Source: an uncultured bacterium (lineage in GTDB: Bacteria; Verrucomicrobiota; Lentisphaeria; Victivallales; Victivallaceae). From it: a stretch of DNA of 6,876 nt. The notes beneath the pieces are model-generated. The model was given only the letters and a program-made list of their open reading frames with translations. It made no database searches and was not told the DNA's origin. Below, piece after piece: positions 1 through 5,899 of this stretch. The position numbers and the translations under genes are program-made. Each line of letters starts with the position of its first letter. Within the stretch, counting starts at the first letter, position 1. Where the stretch lies: the NCBI GenBank assembly GCA_949286445.1, contig CASECL010000235.1, forward strand, positions 1 to 6,876, read 5' to 3'.

Positions 1-177
1 ACAATAAAATTGCAGGGTTTTGAGGGCAAAGTATATGTTTATGCGAAATCTTTTCGCAGAAGCAATCGTTGGGTTACAGTCGCTTTTTACTTTATATTTC
101 GTTGGCTTCAGCCTCGCATACGTCAGTATGCGTCGGCTTTGCCGCCTTATCTAAAGCCAAAATCGACTTTTGCATAA
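1..177 (+). other. open frame running in from the left edge, doubtful C-terminus
   Basis: One plus-strand frame is open from the first base to a TAA at 175-177, giving 58 residues rich in Arg, Tyr and Phe, with no start inside the window. I recognise no domain. Against coding: most of its right half coincides with nested inverted repeats at 77-184, and the opposite strand is also open over 92-175 (27 codons from an ATG at 175-173). Such two-strand openness is typical of palindromic intergenic repeats. For coding: a plausible plus-strand intrinsic terminator follows at 250-277. It may be the tail of a gene lying to the left, or simply repeat sequence. Confidence 0.2.
42..58. repeat. short perfect hairpin, 7-bp stem
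   Basis: TGCGAAA (42-48) and TTTCGCA (52-58) are perfect reverse complements around a 3-base loop. No T-run follows on the plus strand, and the minus-strand continuation is mixed sequence, so it does not look like a terminator. It lies just outside the larger nested inverted repeat and may belong to the same element. Confidence 0.4.
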
Positions 178-184
178 TCGACTG
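77..184. repeat. nested inverted-repeat element, possible structured RNA or dispersed intergenic repeat
   Basis: Several complementary arms nest inside one another: CAGTCG (77-82) with CGACTG (179-184), TTGGCTT (102-108) with AAGCCAA (154-160), GCC (111-113) with GGC (135-137), and a perfect central hairpin CGCATAC (115-121) / GTATGCG (126-132) with loop GTCA. A direct repeat AATCGACT also occurs at 161-168 and 176-183. The whole could fold into a long branched stem. It lies about 200 bases downstream of the operon's last stop codon. There is no transposase, so a non-autonomous repeat (REP/BIME or MITE-like) or a 3'-end RNA structure are the main options. Copy number in the genome cannot be judged from one window. 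Confidence 0.45.
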
Positions 185-249
185 ATTAAATTCCCTGCCG
201 GAAAAAAGTTATATTGAAAATATGTTTCTGCCGCGGCCAGGCGATGAAT

Positions 250-277
250 GGAGAAAATGGATTTTCCCCGGCTTTTT
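250..277 (+). terminator. possible rho-independent terminator, plus strand
   Basis: GGAGAAAA (250-257) pairs with TTTTCCCC (262-269) around loop TGGA, with one A-C mismatch. GGC and a run of five T (273-277) follow. The T-run is on the plus side only, so it would stop transcription coming from the left of the window. The AT-rich stem makes it a modest candidate. Confidence 0.3.
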
Positions 278-284
278 ATAAATA

Positions 285-332
285 ATCACGTTCATCCGGT
301 GTTAAACAGTTTTCACTCCGGAAGAACGTGAT
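285..332 (-). terminator. probable terminator of the three-gene operon
   Basis: ATCACGTTC (285-293) pairs perfectly with GAACGTGAT (324-332). After a one-base mismatch, TCCGG (295-299) pairs with CCGGA (318-322). This makes a 14-bp interrupted stem with an 18-base loop. Read on the minus strand, it starts about 45 bases after the stop codon of the MlaA-hydrolase gene and is followed by TATTTAT, a weak U-tract. The plus side has no T-run, so the minus direction is preferred. The poor U-tract and large loop keep confidence moderate. Confidence 0.45.
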
Positions 333-377
333 ACAGCATAAATCAAAGGACAAAAAATACTTCAATACCGTACTTTC

Positions 378-2573
378 TCACGGCTTTTTAACGGTATTTC
401 TCTCTGTCCCGGAACTGGTTTTGGCGGATGGTTTGGGTGTATTTTCTGCTGCGCCTACGGAAACTGCGGAGTTTTCAGCTTCTGACTTTGCCGGTTCATC
501 AGACTTCTGAAGCCGGTATTTTATCTCATTGAGAAATTTATTCCGGAATTCATCAGTGTACATGTTTCCCAAATGTCCGCCGTCATCCGACCAGACAATT
601 TTCCTGCCCAGAGTCCGGTCAAGAAATTCCCGGTCGGCTTCTGACAGGAGAAAATCATTGCGGCTGTGGATAACCAGTATCCGGTCAGAAGAACGGAGGA
701 AGTTTTCCAGCCGCCGCAGGGAAGTATTCCGGTTCAGATCGTCAATTGTCAACTCGGGATATTCCAGGGTGACAAACTCCTCCATATAATCGCGGAAAGA
801 GAATTTATCAATTGCCCGGTAATATGGAGTTCTGCGGTTGGACTCATACTCTGTTTTTATTTGTCTGAGCTGTTTTCCGTTATCTGATTCTCTTTCTGCC
901 GGAACCGCAATCAAGTCCCTCAGGGTGTACCCGAAACTCAGAAACATCATCAGCCGGGCCTGCTGCGGAGTAAACTCAACTACATCTATCAATTCACGGG
1001 GGTTTGCCGATACTGCCATAGATTTGGCAAAGGCGTCAATGGTCATGGGAATTATTTCTGACGGCGGCAGTTTGGCGATACTCTCGCGGCATTCATCGAG
1101 TTTTCCCATGGCGTAAATCATATCCACGGGAGGATGAATGGCGATAACTGCCTTGTAGCGATCAGGTTTCGCGGCGGCAAGATCAAGGGCGGAAATAGCA
1201 CCCATGGAATATCCGGCGATAATTGTTTTTTCCGGAATATATTTATCTTTTTCTTTCAGGGTGTGGAGAATTTTATCCAGTGTTTCGCTCATAAATGTCA
1301 GATCTGATGGCCCATAGCCGCCGAAAAGCCTCCGTTCGTGAGCTTGCAGGCTGGACCAGTTCATGGAGTTGTTCAACATCAGTACTCCGCAGTCGGTATT
1401 TTCAGAGATAAGTTCAGCCAGCATCAGCATGGTGCTATTGAAATAGTATCCGCCGAGACCGGGAATAAGTATTACCAGAGGGGCATTGAGGTTTTCTTCG
1501 CCGTCTTTTTCCCGGGGCGGAATAAAACCGTATTCCCAGTATATCCCCCCGGGAACTGCCTGTATTTCACGCTGTTCAATCCGGCTGGAAAAATCACCGT
1601 TCCAAAGTGAAAGATGCGTCCAGATGCTGTCTTCATCCAATCTTGGTGCAGCGGCGAGATATTTCAGACTCTGTACATAGGGGTCGGAACTCTTTTTCTG
1701 CTTTGGCGGCTTGCCGGTTCTTTTTATTTCGGCTTCGTAAAACGCTTTTTTGGCGTCAAGCTCGCGACGGAATTTCAGCGTCCATTCATCCAGCTGCATC
1801 TGGCGGCGGACGATGTGGTACTCTTTGAGCATTTCGTAACGGTCGTAACTGCTGTTGGACAATCTTATATACGGCCGGTACTGCTCCACCGCCCGGCTGA
1901 GACCGGCGGGAGTTGAGGTATAAGGCAGATAAGTTTTTATATCCAGTGCCATATCAAAAATGCTTCCGATATGGTCCCGGACGTAGCCGTTCTGGAGCAC
2001 CGGCAGGGTAATTATCGCTCCGGACGGAATGCCCCATTGGGCAAAGGCAGTGCCGATATCTTCATCCCGGCGGTAAATCTGCCAGAAGTAATCCGCCGGA
2101 TCAAAAAGCCCGGCAATGCCGATGGTGGTATTGATGAGAAAACGTCCCAGTTCACTTCCTGCTCCGCTCCATTTGGCCTGAAGCAGGCAGCTGACCATGC
2201 GTTGCGGAAAAGCCAGGTTGTCGGCAGCCATGTTAATCCGTTTGATGCCTTCCCGGGGAATGATTGATCCGTAAATATATCCTATCGGGCGGACCAGATA
2301 TTTCATAAGCCAGGAGTTGAAGGTATCCATCGGCCGGTTGAATTTTTCACACGAATCTTCTCCGCCGCCGGCATGATAGACCAGTTCTGAAATAGTCCAC
2401 CCTCCCGGAGGCGGCAAATCGGCAGTATCTTTACTGTCATTTTGAGCTGAAACAACGGCAGTTTCCTGCCGTGTACCGGTGTTTTTTTCCGGCGCGGAAG
2501 AAGCACACCCCCACCCGGTAAACAGCACTGCGGCAATGGAAAAAATGAGAAAGAATAATTTAAAATTCTTCAT
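378..2573 (-). CDS. MlaA (VacJ)-type lipoprotein fused to an alpha/beta hydrolase
   Basis: A 731-residue protein with two joined functions. Residues 1-23 are a signal peptide (KNFK, hydrophobic core, Cys23 followed by ASS). Cys23 is the likely lipidation site, although TGWGC is a poor lipobox (Gly at -3). Residues ~72-225 match the MlaA/VacJ family: FNRPMDTFN (78-86), the LLQAKWSGAGSELGRFLINTT region (130-150), GLFDPADYF (155-163), EDIGTAFAQWG (171-181) and LPVLQNGYVRDHIG (190-203). A charged helical linker (~230-310) leads to an alpha/beta hydrolase: oxyanion-region PGLGG (371-375), nucleophile elbow G-Y-S-M-G with Ser456, Asp640 in HSRND, and His667 in DGGHLGN. The last ~40 residues are low-complexity. 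MlaA alone is about 250 residues. I chose the ATG at 2573 over an upstream in-frame TTG (2597): it overlaps the activator's stop as ATGA and has AAGGTGG (2590-2584) 10 bases upstream. Inferred role: outer-membrane phospholipid extraction coupled to lipid hydrolysis. The substrate is unknown. Confidence 0.88.
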   Translation of the reverse strand: MKNFKLFFLIFSIAAVLFTGWGCASSAPEKNTGTRQETAVVSAQNDSKDTADLPPPGGWTISELVYHAGGGEDSCEKFNRPMDTFNSWLMKYLVRPIGYIYGSIIPREGIKRINMAADNLAFPQRMVSCLLQAKWSGAGSELGRFLINTTIGIAGLFDPADYFWQIYRRDEDIGTAFAQWGIPSGAIITLPVLQNGYVRDHIGSIFDMALDIKTYLPYTSTPAGLSRAVEQYRPYIRLSNSSYDRYEMLKEYHIVRRQMQLDEWTLKFRRELDAKKAFYEAEIKRTGKPPKQKKSSDPYVQSLKYLAAAPRLDEDSIWTHLSLWNGDFSSRIEQREIQAVPGGIYWEYGFIPPREKDGEENLNAPLVILIPGLGGYYFNSTMLMLAELISENTDCGVLMLNNSMNWSSLQAHERRLFGGYGPSDLTFMSETLDKILHTLKEKDKYIPEKTIIAGYSMGAISALDLAAAKPDRYKAVIAIHPPVDMIYAMGKLDECRESIAKLPPSEIIPMTIDAFAKSMAVSANPRELIDVVEFTPQQARLMMFLSFGYTLRDLIAVPAERESDNGKQLRQIKTEYESNRRTPYYRAIDKFSFRDYMEEFVTLEYPELTIDDLNRNTSLRRLENFLRSSDRILVIHSRNDFLLSEADREFLDRTLGRKIVWSDDGGHLGNMYTDEFRNKFLNEIKYRLQKSDEPAKSEAENSAVSVGAAENTPKPSAKTSSGTERNTVKKP

Positions 2574-4123
2574 GACTTTGTTCCCACCTTGTACCAATCC
2601 GGGCGGATGTTGAGCTGATTGATTTTATAGTGCAGTATTCTGGGAGTTATCTTCAATTTCCGCGCTGCCGCCGCCACGTTGCCGGAACAGTTTTTCAATG
2701 CTTCCACAATGAGTTCACGTTCAAACGATTTTACTAAAGTCTCAAATCCGGCGTCATCATCAAGATTTACCGGGAGAGCCGCGGTATTGGTGTTGGCGGC
2801 GGTTTGAAGTGACGGCGGCAGATTGTAGGCATTGATCACTTCATTATTGCTGGTAAGCAGTGCGCGTTCAATGCAGTTTTCCAGTTCGCGCACATTCCCC
2901 GGCCAGTGATAGGCCATCATCATATTGATGGCGGGAGTTGATATGCGCCGAATATTGCGGTGGTGTTTGCGGTTGTATTTTTCCACAAAGTGTTCTGCCA
3001 GAAGAATAATATCCGACCTGCGGTTTACCAGATCCGGTATGTGAATGGGAAAAACGTTCAGCCGGTAATAGAGGTCTTCCCGGAAAAGATTCTGTTCCAT
3101 CAGTTTTTCCAGATTTCTGCTGGTGGCGGCGATAATGCGCACATCAGAATAGAGTGTCAGGTTGCTGCCGATACGGGAGAAACTCTTTTCCTGCAGAAAG
3201 CGCAGCAGTTTCACCTGAACCGGCAGACTCAAGTCTCCGATTTCATCCAGAAAGAGGGTTCCACCGTCCGCCTCTTCCACCCGCCCGATCCGCCGGGTCA
3301 CTGCGCCGGTGAAAGAACCTTTTTCATGACCGAAAAGTTCACTTTCGATCAGATTTTCCGGCAATGCCGCACAGTTTACGGTAATAAAGGGCTTGTCCCG
3401 CCGCCCGCTGGCCTTCTGAATGGCTCTGGCCACCAGCTCTTTTCCGGTGCCGGAACTGCCCAGAATAAGCACGGTGGCTGAACTGTCCGCCACCTGGGCG
3501 ATCATGGAATAAATGCTCTTCATCGTCTGGCAGTTGCCGATTATTTCCGCCGGGCGCGGCGTGAGGTCAAGTTCCTGCTTCAGACGGTAATTTTCATCCA
3601 GCAGTTTTGACCGTTCCTCATGTTCGCACTGAAGAGTGGAAACCGCTTCGGCAAACAGATTGGAAACAATCTCCAGCAAATTTAAATCCCGCTGCAAATC
3701 GGTGTGCTGGGAAACTTTCCGGTCTATACTCATCGTACCTATCACTTCCCCCTGATGGATGATCGGTACACAGACAAAGGCAATATTTTTTTCATGCTTC
3801 CGGCTTTTGGTGCGGTCAAGAAATTCATCACTGGTGCTTATATCCGGAATGACCATAGCTTCTCCGGTGGCGGCAACTTTCCCGGTCACTCCCTCGCCCA
3901 GGCGGTACTTGCCCCGCTTCATTTCTTCTTCACTCAAACCGTGGGAGGCTTCAATAAAAAGGTTATCCCCGTTTCTCAGGGTAAGCGTACCGCGCAGCAA
4001 ACCCATCTCACGGTAAAGAATGTCCAGCACCATTTTGAACAGCAGCGAGACGTTTCTTTCCCGTACCACCGCCCGGCTGATCTGCTTGAGAACATCTATT
4101 TCAAGATTTTTGTCCCGGTTCAT
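2570..4123 (-). CDS. sigma-54-dependent activator with N-terminal GAF sensor, NifA-like
   Basis: A 517-residue bacterial enhancer-binding protein that would use ATP to open RNA polymerase-sigma54 promoters. Domain order is GAF (~16-165), a short coiled linker (~166-190), the AAA+ sigma-54 interaction domain (~193-425), then a Fis-type helix-turn-helix (~478-505). Visible motifs are Walker A GSSGTGKE (222-229), the sigma-54 contact loop GSFTGA (269-274; Ser replaces the usual Ala, the key Phe and Thr are kept), Walker B GGTLFLDEIGD (287-297), the FREDLYYRLN box (347-356) and WPGNVREL (407-414). The helix-turn-helix ends in TPRILHYKI, close to the TPRQ-type ending of NifA proteins. The redox cysteines of oxygen-sensing NifA between AAA+ and HTH are absent. 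There is no receiver domain, so it is not a phosphorelay response regulator. The ATG at 4123 is preferred to GTG at 4132: it overlaps the aminotransferase stop as ATGA and has GGAG 8 bases upstream. Signal and targets are unknown. Confidence 0.93.
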   Translation of the reverse strand: MNRDKNLEIDVLKQISRAVVRERNVSLLFKMVLDILYREMGLLRGTLTLRNGDNLFIEASHGLSEEEMKRGKYRLGEGVTGKVAATGEAMVIPDISTSDEFLDRTKSRKHEKNIAFVCVPIIHQGEVIGTMSIDRKVSQHTDLQRDLNLLEIVSNLFAEAVSTLQCEHEERSKLLDENYRLKQELDLTPRPAEIIGNCQTMKSIYSMIAQVADSSATVLILGSSGTGKELVARAIQKASGRRDKPFITVNCAALPENLIESELFGHEKGSFTGAVTRRIGRVEEADGGTLFLDEIGDLSLPVQVKLLRFLQEKSFSRIGSNLTLYSDVRIIAATSRNLEKLMEQNLFREDLYYRLNVFPIHIPDLVNRRSDIILLAEHFVEKYNRKHHRNIRRISTPAINMMMAYHWPGNVRELENCIERALLTSNNEVINAYNLPPSLQTAANTNTAALPVNLDDDAGFETLVKSFERELIVEALKNCSGNVAAAARKLKITPRILHYKINQLNIRPDWYKVGTKS

Positions 4124-5319
4124 TTGCTGCACTCCGCCGCGGCCCGTTTCATACCTCCGGCGGCGGCCAGTATGGTTTTTTCATCTACGCAGAAAGCCAG
4201 CCGTATGTAGCCGGCGCGGCCGAATGCTCCGCCCGGAACCGCCAGAATACGTTCTTTAAGCAGGGCATCGACAAAAATCCGGTCATCAGCCACCGGAGAC
4301 TGGGCAAAGAAGTAAAAAGCTCCTGCCGGCATAGAGTATTTAATATTGGCATCGTCAAGTATTTTGGCCATGGCGTTTCTTCTTTTCCGGTAAATTTCCA
4401 GATCCACCGTGGCATCCAGGCAGTCCAGCAGAATTTTCTGGGCCACCGCAGGGGCGTTGACAAAACCGAGGGTGCGGTTGGAAAGGATAAGACCGCCGGA
4501 AAGCTCCTTTTTCTCCTCCGCAGAAAGTGCGGGATTGATGGCAAGGTACCCGATACGTTCTCCGGCAAGTGAGAGACTCTTGGAGTAAGATCCGCCCACA
4601 ATGCTGTGGCGGAAAAATTTAAATACCGAGGGAATTTCCACGCCCTCAAAATTGAGGAAGCGGTAAGGTTCATCAGCAATGACAAATATCGGCCGGGAAT
4701 ATTTCTTCTCCGCCGCTTCAATCAGTTCCGCCAGCCGGGTATATTCCGCCGCGGAATAGATTTTGCCGGTGGGATTGTGGGGGCTGTTGAGAATTACCGC
4801 CCGGGTTTTCTCATTGATCGCCGCGGCGAAGTTGTCAAGGTCGAGGTCGAAAGTAAAGTCAACACTCTCTGCCCTCACCAGTCTGCCGCCGTGGTTGGCA
4901 ACGTATGAGTCATATTCCACAAAGTAGGGTGAAGGGGTAATCACCTCATCGCCCTCTTCCAGAATGGTGTGAAATACCACGTTAAGCCCGCCTGCCGCGC
5001 CGCAGGTCATAATGCAGTCGGCCGCCTCAAGCGCAACTCCCTGTTCTCTGGAAAGATGTTCTGCCAGTTTTGCCCGCACTTCCGGATAACCGGCATTGGG
5101 CATATACCCCAGCGAAAAGGGTTTTGCCGCCTCTTCTGCTATATGATACAGGCTTTGCCCCACGGATTCCGGAGGCGGAAGATCGGGATTGCCGAGGCTG
5201 AAATCATACACGTTTTCCTCGCCGTGGATCTTTTTCAACTCAATTCCCTTTTCGAACATCTGACGGATAAGAGAAGAACCGGAAAGCTGTTTTTTTATCT
5301 GGCTGTTTACCATCTGCAT
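4120..5319 (-). CDS. PLP-dependent aminotransferase, class I/II (aspartate aminotransferase-like)
   Basis: A 399-residue fold-type I aminotransferase of the COG0436 group, a normal full length. Key residues are visible: GNPDLPPP near the N-terminus (43-50), GYMPNAGYPEVR (71-82), the NSPHNPTG motif (178-185) with cofactor-contacting Asn182, ADEPY (215-219) with Asp216 for the pyridine nitrogen, the Schiff-base Lys247 in SYSKSLSL (244-251), Arg255 in GERIGY, and Arg373 in YIRLAF for the substrate alpha-carboxylate. It should be cytosolic and transfer an amino group between an amino acid and a 2-oxo acid. The exact substrate (Asp, Ala, aromatic or other) cannot be told from sequence alone. It is first in the operon, and its stop overlaps the next start as ATGA. 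The ATG at 5319 is supported by AAGGAG 7 bases upstream. A second ATG two codons in is less well spaced. Confidence 0.93.
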   Translation of the reverse strand: MQMVNSQIKKQLSGSSLIRQMFEKGIELKKIHGEENVYDFSLGNPDLPPPESVGQSLYHIAEEAAKPFSLGYMPNAGYPEVRAKLAEHLSREQGVALEAADCIMTCGAAGGLNVVFHTILEEGDEVITPSPYFVEYDSYVANHGGRLVRAESVDFTFDLDLDNFAAAINEKTRAVILNSPHNPTGKIYSAAEYTRLAELIEAAEKKYSRPIFVIADEPYRFLNFEGVEIPSVFKFFRHSIVGGSYSKSLSLAGERIGYLAINPALSAEEKKELSGGLILSNRTLGFVNAPAVAQKILLDCLDATVDLEIYRKRRNAMAKILDDANIKYSMPAGAFYFFAQSPVADDRIFVDALLKERILAVPGGAFGRAGYIRLAFCVDEKTILAAAGGMKRAAAECSK

Positions 5320-5326
5320 CGCAAGA

Positions 5327-5332
5327 CTCCTT
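5327..5332 (-). promoter_or_regulatory. ribosome binding site fixing the aminotransferase start
   Basis: The minus strand reads AAGGAG followed by 7 bases and the ATG at 5319. This favours that start over the in-frame ATG six bases further in. Confidence 0.7.
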
Positions 5333-5367
5333 AATTTTGTAACCGGGAGGAGAAATCATTTTTCCTT

Positions 5368-5396
5368 AATTTATCATTCAAGGTAGGTTTTTTCAA
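5368..5396 (-). promoter_or_regulatory. sigma-70-type promoter candidate for the operon
   Basis: On the minus strand, TTGAAA (5396-5391; 5 of 6 to the -35 consensus) is separated by 17 bases from TAAATT (5373-5368; 4 of 6 to the -10 consensus). The -10 lies about 48 bases upstream of the aminotransferase ATG. I saw no -24/-12 (GG-N10-GC) sigma-54 element here, so the activator does not obviously drive its own operon. AT-rich DNA gives such matches by chance. Confidence 0.4.
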
Positions 5397-5403
5397 GCCG
5401 GAG

Positions 5404-5430
5404 TTGACAATTTTGTCATTTTTTTATAAG
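5404..5430 (+). promoter_or_regulatory. promoter candidate with overlapping dyad for the small plus-strand gene
   Basis: A perfect -35 match TTGACA (5404-5409) is followed 15 bases later by TATAAG (5425-5430), a slightly short spacer. TAAGAG at 5427 would give 17 bases but a poorer match. The -35 lies inside a perfect dyad TGACAA-TT-TTGTCA (5405-5418), suitable as an operator. The dyad also sits just upstream of the divergent operon's promoter candidate and could affect both. Alternatively TGACA/TGTCA with the following T-run is a weak terminator stem. Confidence 0.4.
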
Positions 5431-5450
5431 AGTTGAAGGAGGTGTAAAGC

Positions 5451-5741
5451 ATGGGAGGAAAGAAATCTGATGCTCCGATTGACCGGATTGAAGAAGCTTT
5501 GCTCAAAAGAGCACTTGGGTTTTCCGTGGAGGAGAGTGTTTCCGAAGATATCGTGGATAAAAAAACCGGTGAAACATTGGAAAATACTAAACGCCGGGTG
5601 ACCAGAAAAGAGGTCCCCCCGGATGTGAGGGCATTGCTTTTCTGGCTCAAAAACCGCCGTCCCGGACGTTGGCGGGACCGGATAGATGCTCCGGAAGAGA
5701 AAATAACCTATGATTTTGACGAGGATGAAATGAAGCTTTGA
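5451..5741 (+). CDS. small protein like the C-terminal part of phage terminase small subunits
   Basis: A 96-residue soluble, highly charged protein. Residues 14-28 (EEALLKRALGFSVEE) and 53-76 (KEVPPDV..LLFWLKNRRP.RWRD) resemble the C-terminal half of helix-turn-helix proteins annotated as phage terminase small subunits, in which a variable charged segment links an ALLKRA-G-type helix to a KEVPPD-TAQIFWLKNR-P-WRDK-type block. Here the N-terminal DNA-binding HTH normally preceding this part is missing: the protein starts right at the first conserved helix. The tail (YDFDEDEM) is acidic. AAGGAGG 8 bases upstream of the ATG and a TAA at 5445-5447 in the same frame fix the start. No other phage gene is adjacent. 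It could be a domesticated or truncated phage remnant or a free-standing small protein. The resemblance is from memory of the family, not a search. Confidence 0.72.
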   Translation: MGGKKSDAPIDRIEEALLKRALGFSVEESVSEDIVDKKTGETLENTKRRVTRKEVPPDVRALLFWLKNRRPGRWRDRIDAPEEKITYDFDEDEMKL

Positions 5742-5792
5742 AGTTTTTTTATCCTGATGGAAAATGAAAAGAAAATTGAGGTAAAATCAGGA

Positions 5793-5839
5793 AGAGGCGT
5801 GGAAAAATCTTCCCCCCCGGGGAAAACTTTTTCACCTCT
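5793..5839. terminator. bidirectional terminator between convergent genes
   Basis: A GC core, TTCCCC (5810-5815) against GGGGAA (5819-5824), is flanked by A5 (5803-5807) and T5 (5828-5832). Each strand therefore has a GC-rich hairpin followed by a run of five T. Outer pairing GTG/CAC and AGAG/CTCT lengthens the stem. It lies between the stop of the 96-residue gene (5741) and the stop of the convergent oxidoreductase (5900), where a shared terminator is expected. The spacer holds a run of seven C. Confidence 0.65.
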
Positions 5840-5899
5840 ATTGTTGTTTTCTGCCTGCTTTGAAAGACAGAAAGGTTTTTCTTTCAGGGGGTTACGTTT

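Noticed and set aside
328..510. 60-codon plus-strand frame opposite the end of the MlaA-hydrolase gene
   Set aside because: It starts inside the operon terminator stem with a GTG and no ribosome site, and it is antisense to the low-complexity tail.
2574..2597. Longer start (TTG at 2597) for the MlaA-hydrolase gene
   Set aside because: It adds eight residues before a signal peptide that already begins with MKNFK. The ATG at 2573 forms an ATGA overlap and has a Shine-Dalgarno.
2960..3481. 173-codon plus-strand open frame inside the sigma-54 activator gene
   Set aside because: It is antisense to conserved AAA+ motifs, has no recognisable domain and no ribosome binding site that I could see. 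It is a by-product of codon bias.
4124..4132. GTG start three codons upstream for the sigma-54 activator
   Set aside because: The ATG at 4123 has a well-spaced GGAG and an ATGA overlap with the preceding gene, matching the other junction.
4185..4721. 178-codon open frame on the minus strand in another frame of the aminotransferase
   Set aside because: It overlaps the catalytic region of a clearly real enzyme, and its product is Arg/Pro/Trp-rich nonsense-like sequence.
5320..5450. Sigma-54 (-24/-12) promoter in the divergent region
   Set aside because: No GG-N10-GC spacing was found on either strand by eye.
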